64,000 nt of DNA from Saururus chinensis (GCA_035235625.1 CP141144.1:20457014-20521013), one strand, 5' to 3'. Counted from the stretch's first letter, positions 23,546-37,300 are shown. Numbers and translations: made by a program. Notes: generated from the letters alone by a model not told the origin.

Positions 23546-23829
23546 ATTTTTCAAACTTCAGGCCATTCGCAATTGAATATCAAAATATGACCAAAATCAA
23601 AATCGAAGTCATTCAAAGCACTTTTAAAGTCATGTAATGAATTCTGAATAGATATTTCCAATTGGTTCAATTTAAAAATTGGAAATAGTATAAAACCTAA
23701 TGCAAAAAATTCAGACAAAAATTTTAAATAATTTATAACTTGTAATGAAAATTGATAAAAAACAATGTTCGCATCAAATACCTTGAAACACATGCAAACA
23801 GAAATTTTTAATTAAAATCTTCTTGAGAA

Positions 23830-24270
23830 ATAGAGTTCTTAAAATCGGAGTTTCCCTTAAGTCTGATACATCACATGCAAAGCATAAAGTTAAAAATTGG
23901 AGTTGGTCTTAAATACGATGTCACATTTATAGAACAAAAATACTCAAAATGGCAGTTTGTATTAAATCCTATATCACACATGTTGAGCGAAAAGTGCACA
24001 ATAGGAGTTCATATTAAATCTGATATCACTTATGCAGGACAAAAAGTTCCAAAATGAGAGTTCATATTGAATCCAATACAACGCTTGTAGAACATAAATT
24101 TCTAATAATTTCATATTCAAAATCGGAAGTAGTGAAATTGGAGATCATATTAATTCTGAGGTCACACATTTGAAACAAAAATTTTAGGTCAATTACGATT
24201 TAAAATTAGAATTTGAATCCAATGAATTGGAGCACATGCAAAATAAAAAAATTTCCAAATTAATTCTAAT
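23830..24270. repeat. ~60-bp tandem repeat in family-B internal region
   Basis: About six units of roughly 60 bp with the phrase AAAT(C/A)...GATATCACA(C/T)..., such as TTAAATCTGATATCACTTAT, recur between 23830 and 24200. The pattern ends about 80 bp before the primer-binding site. Confidence 0.65.
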
Positions 24271-24337
24271 TTATAAATTGGAATTTTAATCAAATCAATA
24301 TATATCTCAAAAAAATTTCCTCTCGCAGATAGAGCAC

Positions 24338-24350
24338 AAGTCTAATACCA
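24338..24350 (-). other. Primer-binding site of family-B element
   Basis: Minus-strand TGGTATTAGA follows the LTR end with a two-base gap. It matches the start of the usual initiator-Met site TGGTATCAGAGC with substitutions. It marks the LTR to the right as the 5' LTR. Confidence 0.6.
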
Positions 24351-24963
24351 TTTATCACACCTCGACCCAAAATCCGACCCGAATAAGGGTTTTGAAAAAG
24401 CCATAATCCGATGTAAAACATATAAACCAACCAGGTGCAGCAAAGTGAGCGCGAGAGTTGTAATATTCCTCTATGCACTACGAAACTTAAGTGCTCCATC
24501 GTGCATAGACCAGAATAAAACTATATTTTATTCTTCTTTGGATCAGGCAAACATTGTTGTGCCATTGGTTGCCTACATAAGTGTTAGATAACATCTGCAA
24601 TGTTATTCCAATACCATCAAATCCAAACATAGTTCTGTCTAATTGCTATTACACTCCAAAAATATATATATCTAAATATTTAATTGGAGTCATATGAAAA
24701 TCTTATAAATTATTGGAGTTAAACACAAGCTATTAAATTAGTTAAATCACACATCTCCCTTTATCATAGAGTAAAGCAGAACACATCAAATCTCATTAGA
24801 CCATATCAGACCAGATGAAAGTTTATTAAAACACATTAGATCATAGCTAAGATCATTCATATCTAAGCAAATCATAGCAAAACATATCATAACACATCGA
24901 ATCACAACAAAGCATATATTATTGTGTAGCATCTTAAGTTGACTACTTAAGATGCATGCATAC

Positions 24964-27900
24964 TATCATGCCCTAGCACATGCCACCCTCGAGCTGAACC
25001 CGGCCTAAGAAAGAAGCAGCACGCAGTGTGACAAGGTGGAGTTTAATTGCCAAAGACTTAACCTATCCTTCAGTTGCACACGAATGTTTTGTACAAAAAC
25101 AAAATGAGCAAAGGACTACTAATTAAGCATTAGTCAACTCATATCCACCTACTAGTCATAACAAAACCACACGTGGCTAAAATAAGTCTATGCCAACAAT
25201 GGCTAACAAAAGTGTGAAGTAGAGTCAAATGTATATCTATGTCAACATGCTATAACAAAACTAACATAAAACCCAACATCTCTATGAATTCCCTCTCAAT
25301 GATCGACGTCATCTACATGCTCAACATTGAGCCCATCTGAATAACATACATGGCATGACATGCAGCCTCAAAACAAAACACAAAATAAAGAGGGGTGAAA
25401 CAAAGCTCAATAAGGGTTTTAATATGCAAAGTAAATTCATAATGACAACGTTGGCATAATTAACATAACATTCATAATCACAATGGCCATTCATCATGTA
25501 ACAATCACATAAACTTGTACTACATGTGCATCATGTCATAATTTATATTCTGTAAGCATCTACTCATGACACTTGCATGCTATTTATAATATGTCTCATC
25601 AACACATAGTCTTGCTACCAAAATATCATGCTATATTTAACATATTTCATCAACACATACTCATGCTAACTACATACCATGTTATATATATCATATTTTA
25701 TCAACACATAGCTATGCCACCTGCATATCATGCTATAACCCACATTCCATAAACATACTTCATGTCACATGTGTATCATGGGTTCAAATATAGCTCATAA
25801 CACATATATACCTTATGTGTAAACATATAAAACTCATTATTATAATCACATCATGCATGAATCATTCTTAATATAAACTCATGCATAATCATTTCTTAAT
25901 AAAAACATTCACCTTGCAACATCAAGTACATAACTTATATGACATCCTGTATATCCATACAAATCATACCATAATCATATGTGTAAAATAAACTTTATTG
26001 TTCCTCTATAACCTATGTCAATGAGCATTATCTTCCATACACATGCAACAAATCAATGATGAATGTATCACAATCAACCCGCTAGCAAAGGACAATCCTT
26101 TGCGGGGAAGGTCCGAATTCGTAATAAAGAAAAACTAGAGCGTTTTGGGTAGGTTCATGTATTGGGTAGGTACACCCTTTGGGTCGCTAAGGACAATCCT
26201 TAGATACGAAGGTCTGAATTCCACAAAGAAAAACTAAAGCAGCCTGCACGCTAAGGACAAACCTTGGAGGGAGAGTCCAAATTTTAGAAAGGAAAACTAG
26301 AGCAATGTGCTCACTAAGGACAATCTCTTGTAGGGAGAGTCTGAATTTCATAAAGGAAAACTAGCGCGTGTGGTAAACCAGTACACATGGACATGCCATC
26401 CTGGATTCTCAGGGTCAAGATAACTTAACAAATTAACTCACATTGCAATCAACTCATCTCAACCCAGGGAGGCACCAAGTTGTCGAATGAATGCAAAACA
26501 AAATCATGTCCCTTCAGACCCTCAACTAATTCAATAGGCCTTCGAACAATTTAACCCTACATCCAATGTCATCAAATTTTATTCAATTGATCAATCATGG
26601 ATAATTATGATTAATTCGTGTTTATAAATCATTTTCATGATGCATGTCACATGATACATACATGTGCAATGGTGAATAATTCCAAGTGTACATGTTCAAA
26701 TCAATCCACATGTACATGAAACATAGTCCATTTATGTCAAATAGAATCATAATTATCTATGCAATAGTGTACATAAGTGATAGCATACAAACCAAAGCTA
26801 AGACATATGAAGCATGAACAAACTATAATCAATGTTATATATGCATGCATCCATAAATTTATCGTAGTCCTACCCTACTTGAATCATTGAGTAAATGTGA
26901 TAAACAAGTTGAAATACCAGTTCAAGACAAGTATAACATCATGCTAGACCTAAACAAGTACAAGCATCACCATACTTAAGCTAAAACATAGGAAACATGA
27001 TTCACCTAAAATTAATAGAGCATGATCAAGCATATATATATATATATATATACATCATCATGGTTAAACCTACTAAAATCATCAAGTAATCATGAAGAAG
27101 TCATCAAACATGAATTTAAAACAAGTACAATATCATGCTAAAATTAAACAAATATAGCCTAAATCATGTTTGAACTAAATCATAATTATAAGATGGTCCT
27201 CATGCAATAACAGTAGCATTTATAGGTAATCATATGTCATTTTAATCATAAAAAATTAGATTTATTAGCAGAGAACAAAAATAGTTAAAAATATTAAAAA
27301 ATATGCTAAAACACTATTATGTTGTGTTGCCATTTGATTAGCCAAACAAGTCATTCGAACGTCTTGCCATTTAATTGGCCATATAGGCCATTTGAATAGT
27401 TGGCCATTAAAATGCCTATTGGGCCATTCAAATGCCCTTAACAATTCATTTTTTTCCCATTTTTTGGTTCATTTTCAACCTTCTAAAATTCAAACCAAGA
27501 GCATTCCAAATTTCAATATAAATTCCAAAATCACCATAATATTAAAATCTAACCCTAGAACATGATATATCTAATCATTTTCATGCTTAATCACAAAAAA
27601 AATAGTCATAAATAACATATTTTTAACAAATCACCATTAAAACACAAAATGAAGCAAGAACCAACATAGATCTAGAACCATGCATTCTATTCGATAAAAC
27701 CGTATGAGAAAACTCAATTACCTCTATAAGGCATTTGGATCTACGAAGAAGCTTCAATCCTCAAGAAATCCTTTTCAAACATTAGGGTTTTTTTTAACTT
27801 AATTAAAATTAACTAATAGCCTCAAACTGACTTGAAAATAGGTAGATCTAATATATCCTTTGGTTAAAAACGAAAATTACTCATTTAAGGTTTTAAATTA

Positions 27901-28518
27901 AAATTAAAAAATAAGATTTTTAATGGAAGAAATTAATAATCAATTTGGGAGAAATGAAGATAAGAAGGATTAAGACCAAGATCAAAAGATTAAAGCAAGA
28001 AAGCACACCTTAATTCGTTTTTTCTCCTTAGGAAATAGGGGTAGAGCACCTCTTTCTCCTTTGCACATCCCTTCCCTAAATGGTTAAGAGGATAAGATTT
28101 TTCGTTAAATAGTAAAGTTTTGGGCTATGTTTACAAACTATTGGACTATAAAATAGGGTAAAAAGCCCTAAGGGCTAGTTAGGGTTATTTTGGGGTTAAA
28201 AATAAATTTAATCATTTTAAAATCCATTGAAATAAATTTATAAAGATTTAGAGGGTTAAGTGGGTCACACACTGTCCAATGTGGGCATGGGGCCACACTC
28301 TTAATTAATGAAAAATTATAATAAAATCCAATAAATTTTATAAAAATTAGATAAATCAAGTTTGATACTAAAATTTATAAAAATGATTTTAAACCTTATT
28401 AAAGCCATAATTTCTAACTTTTAACACCAAAATTAAGTCAAACCGACAATTTAAGCAAAACCACACAATCCACACTGTTAAAAAGGGAATTTACTGGGCT
28501 AAAGCTAGAGATCTTACA
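24964..28518 (-). mobile_element. Solo-LTR-like insertion in family-B 5' LTR
   Basis: Relative to the empty site AAGATGCACACACTCATA at about 1582, 3555 bp are inserted. Flanks CATAC (24959-24963) and CACAC (28519-28523) match at four of five positions; the ends are TATCATGCCC and GATCTTACA, consistent with decayed TG...CA. There are no coding frames. The interior is AT-rich, with four degenerate repeats at 26080-26370 and a short TA run near 27029. Minus orientation is suggested by the LTR-like start TGTAAGATCTC at the right. It is probably a solo LTR of a third family. Confidence 0.6.
26080..26375. repeat. Four degenerate tandem repeats with GCTAAGGACAATCCTT
   Basis: Units of about 65-95 bp each contain CTAAGGACAATCCTT, a G-rich phrase like GGGAGAGTC, then AAAGGAAAACTAGAGC. 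They lie at about 26083, 26190, 26250 and 26315. They are non-coding and inside the LTR-like insertion. Confidence 0.7.
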
Positions 28519-28965
28519 CACACTCATATAATCATATATGAAATTAGAAAGTCAAAAACACTTATTCCCCTAAGATTCCCAAAATTAGCAGTGTTTGGAG
28601 TTGGTCCTTCCTTCAAGGTGTACTCCCCTTTAGGTTCGGAGATGAAGGACGAAACCTCCTCTTGCTCCAGAATATTTCTCTCATGGTTCCCAAAGGTGAT
28701 AGACACACAATTCCCTTTACCCGGGGCATTTCTCTTATCGCGTTTGACAGACATAAACTCCCCATTCCTAGAGACACTTCACACCTTCTGCACCTATAGG
28801 CAGTGGTCATAACCTCCTCTTACCTAGAGACACTTCACATTTCCAGCATCCATAGGCAGAAGATAGAACCTCCCCTTACCTAGCAAACTTTTTTCTCTCA
28901 TTGTAGCCTGCCAGCATAGGATGAGGCCTCCCCTCACCCTGGCCACTTTCCTTTTGATGACCCAA

Positions 28966-30683
28966 TGCCCTCTACCCTTAACAATTATTCTTTATTAATT
29001 TTGATGCATTGATTCTCAAGATGCAACTATACACATAGAACAAATTAATAAAGTCTAGCAACTCACGAATAATTCAACCATATAGTTATTAGGGTTTAGC
29101 CTCAAAAATCACTAAGAAGCCCAACTTAACTCCCTGGATAAGGCTCGGGCTGAAAGAACGGTTGAATTCTGATCAAATTTCAAAAATAGTTCATATGTAC
29201 CAGACTGCACATATATGTACTATGCAGGATACGTTATATCCCTTATTATGATTCAATATACCAAACTGGCACCTCTACACATAACAAGTTTGGTTTAATT
29301 TAATCTAATTCACTTTAATTTTAAATTTAAATTTTTTACCATGACCATGAAACCCAGCCCCACTGGCCCAGCCCAGTGGCCCGATTTAGGCCGGGTCGAC
29401 CCAAGCTGAGATCGTCTTCAACCTCCCAACGCACTGCGTCATTTTCTTTCTTTCTTTTCTTCAGAAGCAGAGAAGAGGAGAATGGGGACAGCAGCTCAAC
29501 TTAGATCTCCTTCCGGAGGCAGAACGTTGCCGGAAGACCAGGAGACGTAGCCGCGGCGAGCCATCCGTGGCTCACGCGGCCAACTCCTCCAATTCCTATA
29601 AATAGTCAAATGCGACCAAAAAAATAGAGGCCTAGTGTAGCAACACTCACGGCGGCGCGAGGCCAGATAGTGGTGGTCTTGTACCACTCTTCCCCTATCC
29701 CATTTCACAAAGGCTAGAGGAGGCGGCGGCAACAAACTGTCGCCTTTCAGTAGCAGCACTGATTTTTTTCCGAAATCGTCCGGTGCTACAGCAACTTTGC
29801 CCACATAGTGAGCTTCCGGTCGTAGTGACTAGAGGCGAGCAGCAAACAAAAGGGAAACAAGGCGGCAAGGGTCCCCTCTTCCCTTCCCTAACTGAGGACC
29901 GCCATTCGACACCCACTGGCCAAGACAAAACAGGGCGACCTAGAAAGCCCCTTTTGTGTGTGTGTGTGTGTGTGTTTGTTTGTTCACTGTTTCCCCTTTC
30001 GGCGATCGTGCGTTTGGCAAGAAGGAATAACGGACTGCCCGGTGAAATAGGGTCGTGGACATTCCAGTAGAGAGGGGCTGGCTGGTGGCCAGCCGGCAGC
30101 AATTGGAAAATTTCTATAGATTCACTGTTCCTTAAAATTACAAGAAGAGTGATCTCTGCACTTAACTGTTCAACTAATTACAGGAACATTGCAGAACTCT
30201 CTATTCAGTTTATTTACAAAACAGTAAAGTTCAAATTTTAATAATCATACAATCTACACATTATTTATTCAATAAACAGTCACTAATCTCGTCTCAAAAC
30301 TAAGACAGGAAACCTACCTCAAACGTCGGGCTATTGTCGATCTACAATCGTTGGAGCACCACCTTCGACCACCTTCTTCCTCTCTAATTTTTTTAGGGCA
30401 CAATTAGGGTTATAATTAGGGGAACACCCAAATATATAGAGAGGGTATTAGGGCTTAATTGGGTAAGGATTAAACCAAGTAAGATAGGGAGTCCTAAGTG
30501 GTTTAGACCCTCCCAAAGTAAGTGGTCTGTCCATCACTTAATTGGGCCTGCAATGAGCCAAGCATATCTTTCTGCGCAATCCAAAAACTATTATGCATAT
30601 CCCAAATTATGCAAATTCCCCAAAAATCCAAAAAATTTAGGAAAATTTCTTTAAAAAATACCTAAAATTTCCTGGATATTACA
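28966..30683 (-). mobile_element. Probable degraded LTR
   Basis: On the minus strand it starts TGTAATATCCAGG (30683) and could end GTAGAGGGCA (28966). It has an AT-rich start, a GC-rich core (29400-30100) and a GGTAGG motif near 30315, an architecture like family A. The flanking pentamers CCCAA and AGCAC do not match, and family-B sequence does not resume on the right, so a deletion or rearrangement has occurred here. A TG run of about 18 bp lies at 29956-29974. No gene supported. Confidence 0.4.
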
Positions 30684-32353
30684 AGCACATTGCCAATGTT
30701 CAAAATATCATTGATGCTATATAGTATGTTCATTTTGATATTGTTCATCTTCTTCCAACCACTAGCACCATAACTGACATGTCGGCAACCACGTTGAAGA
30801 TCGAGAAGAAAATAAACAAAGACCAAACTGGCACTCCAAGTATTCTCTTCTGTAAAACATGATAATCTCCCTATCTAAACAATAAATCTTACTGTTTAAA
30901 ACATAAATAGAGCAATATATCACATTGTATGCATCAAAAAATAACCATTATTACTATGAACATGACATAATTCTAAGAAAACCATCATAGCATGCATGCA
31001 TCAAAACACACCAAAGGCATACAATCAAATCAAAAATATCAATTTAAACTACCATATGATTGCAAGGTTAGAATCCCACCAATTTTATGAAATATAAATC
31101 CTTTCTCAAGTGCACATTATCAGCTATTCTCTACAAAATTTAATCCCTCCCTTGATGCTACTTGATTTGAGAGCCATTGATTTTCTCCATCTTGATTTTG
31201 AGAAGTTTTTTAAGAAATGAGATTCTAAGGGGCATTAAATAATATTTATAAGGGAAAATAGATAAAATTTTAATATATAACAATCAAACTAAGTGATTTT
31301 TTAGCCAATCAATAGAATTACCTGAACCTTCAGCATGCTCACTAATGTATAAGTAAAAATAGGTCAACTTCAAATAGTCATAACTTCTTCATTTAAACTC
31401 TAATAAATACATTCTTGGTGGATTTTGAAGATATTTGTGTCTATTTTATAACTTAAAATTTCATATCAAAATTCCTTCAATAGAAAAGTTATCTATTAAG
31501 AAAGTCTATTAGTTTGATTAGTAGGTGTTGGTGGCTCATCGGTAGGTCACTAGCAACACCTCAAGTCTAATTTGAAATGATCAAAACTTCTTCATCTCAA
31601 CTTCAATTTGCACATTATTCAAAACAAATCTAATTTCTATCCCTAAACATTCATACTAGAACTATAAATATAGTATATTATAAGGACAAAGGTTATGCAT
31701 ATAGCAGACAGACCAAGATAACGTTTGTTTGTGTTTGTTTCTGTTCATGAACACCCCACTTGCCAAATACCAACCCAGCAAGTAGTGTTTTGGTCGGACA
31801 AGAAGTGGTCCAAGGTTCAAGTCTAACCTATGGTATTTAAGGAATGCTTTTGGCAAACATGGCTTCTTGGGTGTTTAAATATTGAATGGGTATGTGTTGT
31901 ACCCATAATAATGATTTTTTCCATCAAACTAGACCTAAATTCCTTCCTAAGGGCTTGAGTTTTTGGAAAATATGGTTATATTTTATGCACCTCTCCCCCT
32001 TCCGCGTGGAATTTAACCACCTTCATCTACTAAATTTGAATGATTAATCTGGTTCAACAAAGTTTGGCTTTTCCTTTTTTTTTCTTATGTGGGCCATGGC
32101 CGCGATTTGCACCTTATCTATGCCTTTTATTGCTACGAGAATGCAACATAGAGTACTTAATTTTATACTGGTGTTCACTTATATTTTTTTCTTTGCTAGG
32201 GTGCCATCACTTATAGTTATCCTTAAATTCATTAGGTATTATTTGAAGATTTTGTTAAAGACAGTTCATAATCAACATTAAAAGGATTAAGTTAATAATT
32301 AGTCATTAATTTATTCTAGAATAAAGGAAACTATGGATTCATATGTCTTTATG
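30684..32353. other. Intergenic DNA downstream of UGT pseudogene
   Basis: AT-rich sequence without a supported gene. Parts around 31290-31640 resemble LTR-type text (two phrases on the pattern AACTTCTTCAT), but no boundaries can be set. Confidence 0.4.
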
Positions 32354-33643
32354 CTACTCAACAATTGCAGCCACAAACTCTTCTATGTTCTTATATGAAC
32401 TCCCACCTTCCTCCATTGCCAATCTGGCCAACTCCTTTCATTTCACAGCATTCTTCCTCATCTCCTTCCCTCTCTCTCCTTCCATCACGTCCATTACACA
32501 CCTTTTCATCTCCTCCCTCCCTACCATCCCCTTCTCAACATGGGCTCTTGCCGTCACTCCCACCCCCCCACACCTCCTCCACATACTTAGCATTGGTCGG
32601 ATGGTCGGACCACTGAGGCTCACCGACTCTAGTGTCGAATTTCACCCACAATGTGTCACAAACCACCCCACCGCCCAGTGGGCCAGCACCTTCAGCTGCG
32701 GGCACCACTTCACTATCAGGCCCCTCGCCTAATAAGCCCTCTTCGGAGAATAAGCCGACGCCTCCTAGGAGAACCCGGCGGGGAGCTTGCCCTCTTCGGA
32801 GGCTCTCACCACCCATAGAAAATGGTGGCCACTCTCCATAAGCCCCCATCCAATCTCCTCCATCTGCTCCGGGCCCAGGTTAGAGTGTCTACCGAAGGAG
32901 GCGTAGACCACCGAACCTTCGCTCCTGGCATCGAGCCACTCTTTGCATGTGTTGCTCTCCATCTTCCATAGGCCCAGCCCATAGTGATTATCCCCTGCGA
33001 CCCGTTTCTCCACGTTCATGGATGGGACTGTGGGCCCTACCGTCTTCACGTTCCACACTTTCTTCATCCAGCTTTCGACCTATGGTGGAAATTACATATT
33101 AATTATATATTTATAGTATATCATAATTACAATGAAGAAGTATTATTCCCAATAATTGAGTCAGGAAAGTTGACTATTTAAACCTCCACTATAATACCTT
33201 TGTTTTGTGCCAATTATTTGAGCCTATATATAAGCTCAAGCTCACTTGCAAAAATAGAAGTTTCACAAGTCATTAGATTGATTTCATTCCGACAGTGCAT
33301 ATTACTATGGGTAACAAGTACTATTTAATCTCCATCAGGCCGAGATTGCTTGGGCTCCCCAACTGATGACCTAAGAGATAACATAAGAGGAATTGATAAA
33401 ACATATATAAAATGAAGACAAGGGCCTACCTCTCCCTTTAACACATCAAAGGTGTTGCAGAGGACCTAATCAGCTTTGTCTAGGTTAATGTACTGGTTCA
33501 GCGCAAATTAGTCCAGTACCGTTGGGTAGCTATCTGGTATGTAGACAAAAGAGGGCAGCTCATCAGGCTGGAATTCAGGCAGTCCAGGCAAAGAAACAGT
33601 TGTCACTTCCCGTGGAACGGCCAGCTTCTTCTGGTAGATATTG

Positions 33644-34220
33644 TGTTGATTTCTGACATGATATAAAAGTAGGAATGGGGTGCCGTTTTATTTGACTTTT
33701 TTGGTGTTGACCCGATCGATCGCTCTGTCACCCGATCGATCGCCTCGTTCGAACAGTTGTTGCCCCGATCGAACGGCTTAACAGATTTCTAAAAAAAAAA
33801 GAACAATCGCGATGATTAATGCAACGGTTATTAAAAACTTAGCCGTTTCGGTTTTGTGGGAGCGTATAATCATCAAAGACCGACGGGAGAAATAGAGAGT
33901 ATTGAACAGACAGAAAATAGAGAGCGTCTCTTCCTTTTCATCGGTCTTTTCTCTAGTTCTCTGAGAAAAAAATCCTAAAAAACCACTCCCTCTATTCTCT
34001 CTGATTTTCTGAGTTTTTCACTGAGCAATAGAGTCTACCCCGATTGAGATCCTGCCTGTTTGAGTGGAAGTGCACCTTCAAACGGGCTGTGTGGTTTGTT
34101 GTATCTCAGGAACGGAATGCTCTGGAACGCTTGTGCATGGAGGGCGGCGTATCTGTTTCAAGGACAGCATGTAACGCGCCTCGAACTGGGTTCATAAATT
34201 TCTCTTCTCTCTGGTATTTA

Positions 34221-34269
<49 letters not shown>

Positions 34270-34348
34270 AATATATTTATGTGTGATGATTTGCATGTTA
34301 ATTGTGACTTGTATTCAATCTACACTACATTTTGTAGTAACCCCAACA
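33644..34348 (+). repeat. 5' LTR of the Copia element
   Basis: 705 bp. It contains two CGATCGATCGC-type palindromic phrases near its start and a TA microsatellite (about 34207-34266) that is longer than in the 3' LTR. Confidence 0.95.
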
Positions 34349-37300
34349 ATCTTGAAACAGATACGTTTGATTGTGTTGATTGAATACTGCAATTATGGGT
34401 GTTGACAAATCTCTGAAACCTAAGAAGTTTAATGGAAAAAATTCCATGAGATGGCAGACAAAGATGAAATTTTGGCTGACACAATTAAACATATTCTATG
34501 TGGTTTCTGATGCTATTGCTAATAAGACTGTTTCTTCTGAATCTGATAAGACTACTAGTTCTTCTGAAATTGGAATTGATAAGACTCATGATAGTGAGAA
34601 ATTCAAACAAGATGATGAACTATGCCATGGTCAAATTCTTAGTGTTTTGAGCAATGAACTGTATGATTTGCATGTGAACACTAAAACTACCAAAGAATTA
34701 TGGGATACCCTTGATAAAAAATTTGAAAAAGAGCATGAAGGGGAAGAAAAGTATGTTGTGGGAGAATATTTTGACTATAAGATGGTTGATAACAAATCTG
34801 TTAGAGACCAGGTAGTTGAAATACAGAATTTGGTAGCTAAGATCATTGGGAAAGGAATTTCCGTTGACGAGAAGCTCCAACTTCCTACTCTTATCGACAA
34901 ACTACCATCCTCATGGCAGGATTTTCAAATTACCTTAAAGCACAAGAGGGATGCCATGTCCGTTAATGAGTTGACAGTGGCCATTCAAATTGAAGAGAAG
35001 CACAGGGGTAAGATGAAAGTCATGCAAGGTACTTCTTATGTGGCCAATGAGAGTGCTCAAGCTAATGTTGTGGAAGGGAAACCCAAGTTTTTTGGTAACA
35101 AAAAGAAGAACAAGAAGTTTAAAAATCAGCCTCTCAAACCTGGTTTAAGTATCCAAAAGGACAAGAAGTTGAAAGTTTGCTGGGTCTGTGGGAAACCTGG
35201 ACATTTTGCAAACAAGTGCAAGGAGAAGAAAGGCCAGGACCAGAGTCATGGTGGGGCTGCATCTTCTGCTCAGGCTAATGTGGTTATTTCAGATGATAGG
35301 TTAGTAATAACTAATTTTGAAATTAACTTGGCATATGAACCTACTGATTGGTGAGTTGATATAGGAGCAACTGTTCACATCGGTGTTAATGTTTCTTCTT
35401 TTTCTTTCTATCAGGAAGTAAAGGATAGGACAGTGACAATGGGGAACTCCTCTGTGGCTAGAGTTCATAGAGTTGGAAGTGTGGACATCCGGTTTACATC
35501 GGCGAATACCTTAACTCTCCATAATGTGTTGCACGTGCCAAGTGTGATGAAGAACCTTGTTAGTGGAGCGCTTCTTAGTAGTGAAGGATATAAATTAGTG
35601 TTTGAGTCAAATAAAGTTATAATAACTAGACATTGTACTTTTGTTGGTAAAGGCTATGTGTGTGATGGTCTCTTTAAATTAAATTTGGTTTCTTATAATA
35701 ACTTTTTATTTCAAGTAGATAACTCCTTAATTTGTCATGTTGATTCTTTTGATATGTGGCATATGAGGCTAAGACATGTGAATTTTTAAATCATTAAGAG
35801 TGATGAATCTTGATTTGATCCTAAGTTACATGTTGAATCTATTGATAAATATAAAGTTTGTGTTCAAGCAAAACAACCTAGGAAACCATATAAATCTATT
35901 GATAGATCTACATGCTTGCTTGATTTAATTCACTCTGATATTTGTGAGTTGAATGGATTATTGACTAGGGGTGGTATGAGATATTTCATTACTTTTATTG
36001 ATGATTACTCAAAATTTTATTATGTATACTTGCTTAAGTATAAAGATGAGGCTTTTGAGAAGTTTAAGGTTTATACGATGGAGATTGAGAATCAGACTAA
36101 GAGGCGGATCAAGAGACTAAGGTCTGATCGTGGTGGGGAGTATTGTTCTCTTGAATTTTTCAACTTTTGTGAAGATTAAGGAATAATACATGAAACTACA
36201 GCCCCTTACTCTCCTCAATCTAATGGTGTGGCTGAAAGAAATAATAGAACTTTTATAGATATGATAAATTTTATGCTTTCCTCTTCGTGTTTACCTAAAA
36301 ATCTATGGGGAGAAGCAATTCTTTCAGCATGTATAATCTTAAACTGTGTGCCTCATAAAGGACAAAATGTAACCCCTTATGAATTAATGAAAGGAAGAAA
36401 ACCAAGTTTAAAGTTCATTAAGGTTTGGGGATGTCTTGCTAAAGTTAAAATCCTAAATGTGAAGATGGACAAGCTAGGTTCTAAAACTTATGATGCAGTT
36501 TTTATTGGTTATGCACAAAATAGCAGAGCTTATCGGTTTTTAGTAATTGAGTTTGATCGGCAAGATTATGCTCTCAATACTATTAAGGAGTCCGATGATG
36601 TAACATTCTTTGAGAATGTATTTCCTATGAAGGAAAAGAATAAGGTTGTAGTGCATAAAGAAGATGTTTCAAAGTTTTCAACTCCTAGAATGGAAGATTT
36701 GTGAACTAATGTGGATGTTAGGAGATCTAAGAGAACTAGGATAGATAAGAACTTTGGGGATAACTTCTATACTTTCATGGTGGGGAATGAGGATCCTTTG
36801 ACTTTTAATGAAGCTATGTCGTCTAGTAAAGCTCCTTTATGGAAGGAAGCGGTATAGAGTGAGATGGATTCAATACTTGCACATAGGACGTGGGTTCTAA
36901 TGAATCTACCTCCAGGGTTTAAACCAATTGGATGCAAGTGGATATTCAAAAGAAAATATTATCCTGATGGATCCATTGAAAAGTACAAAGCTAGACTAGT
37001 GGCTAAAGGATATAATCCAAAGGAAGGTCAAGATTTCTTTAACACATATTCTCCTGTGTCCATGATAACTACAATTCGAGTACTTCTTAAATTAGCAGCT
37101 CATTATAACATCGAAATTCATCAAATGGATGTCAAAACAGCATTTTTAAATGGTGAATTAGAGGAGAAAATTTATATGGAGCAGCCTGAAGGTTTTGTAG
37201 TTCCTGGTCAAGAAAGAAAAGTATGTAAGTTAGTAAGATCTCTCTATGGTTTAAAACAGGCTCCTAAATAATGGCATCAAAAGTTTGATGATGTTCTTCT

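Larger units (their letters stand above)
1..28965 (-). mobile_element. Family-B non-coding LTR retrotransposon (LARD-like), heavily nested
   Basis: The two LTRs and both priming sites can be seen. The 3' LTR reaches 12157 and is followed, on the minus strand, by the polypurine tract GTGGGGAAAAAA (12158-12170). The 5' LTR begins at 24353, next to a minus-strand primer site resembling initiator-Met tRNA (TGGTATTAGA..., 24338-24350). The remaining internal DNA (12158-13497 and 22425-24352) has no gag or pol and consists of tandem repeats, as in non-autonomous LARD-type elements. The pieces of the 3' LTR in the window are 1277-1703 and 10987-12157; its outer end lies left of the window. A solo copy of the same LTR is at 57272-59359. 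The element is old: its end dinucleotides are eroded and at least four insertions lie within it. Confidence 0.75.
24353..28965 (-). mobile_element. Family-B 5' LTR, truncated and interrupted
   Basis: The left part (24353-24963) aligns with the left end of the solo LTR at 57272 (CACCTCGACCC, then TTGCCTACAT...). The right part (28519-28965) aligns with 1585-1703 plus 10987-11325. The match stops at about 28965 in GATGACCC, so the final ~0.8 kb of the LTR, present at 11330-12157, is missing. A 3.55-kb LTR-like block at 24964-28518 interrupts it. Confidence 0.75.

Noticed and set aside
24964-28518. Full retrotransposon rather than solo LTR
   Set aside because: No internal LTR repeats, primer site, polypurine tract or coding domains were found, and the size matches one LTR-like unit.
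29695-30102. 135-codon minus-strand frame
   Set aside because: Contains a TG microsatellite translation (THTHTH) and lies in the GC-rich core of an LTR-like block.
31661-31860. 64-codon minus-strand frame
   Set aside because: No recognisable similarity and no supporting gene signals.
32343-32841. Plus-strand frames of 60-130 codons
   Set aside because: They are shadows of the UGT pseudogene exon on the other strand, which has recognisable motifs.
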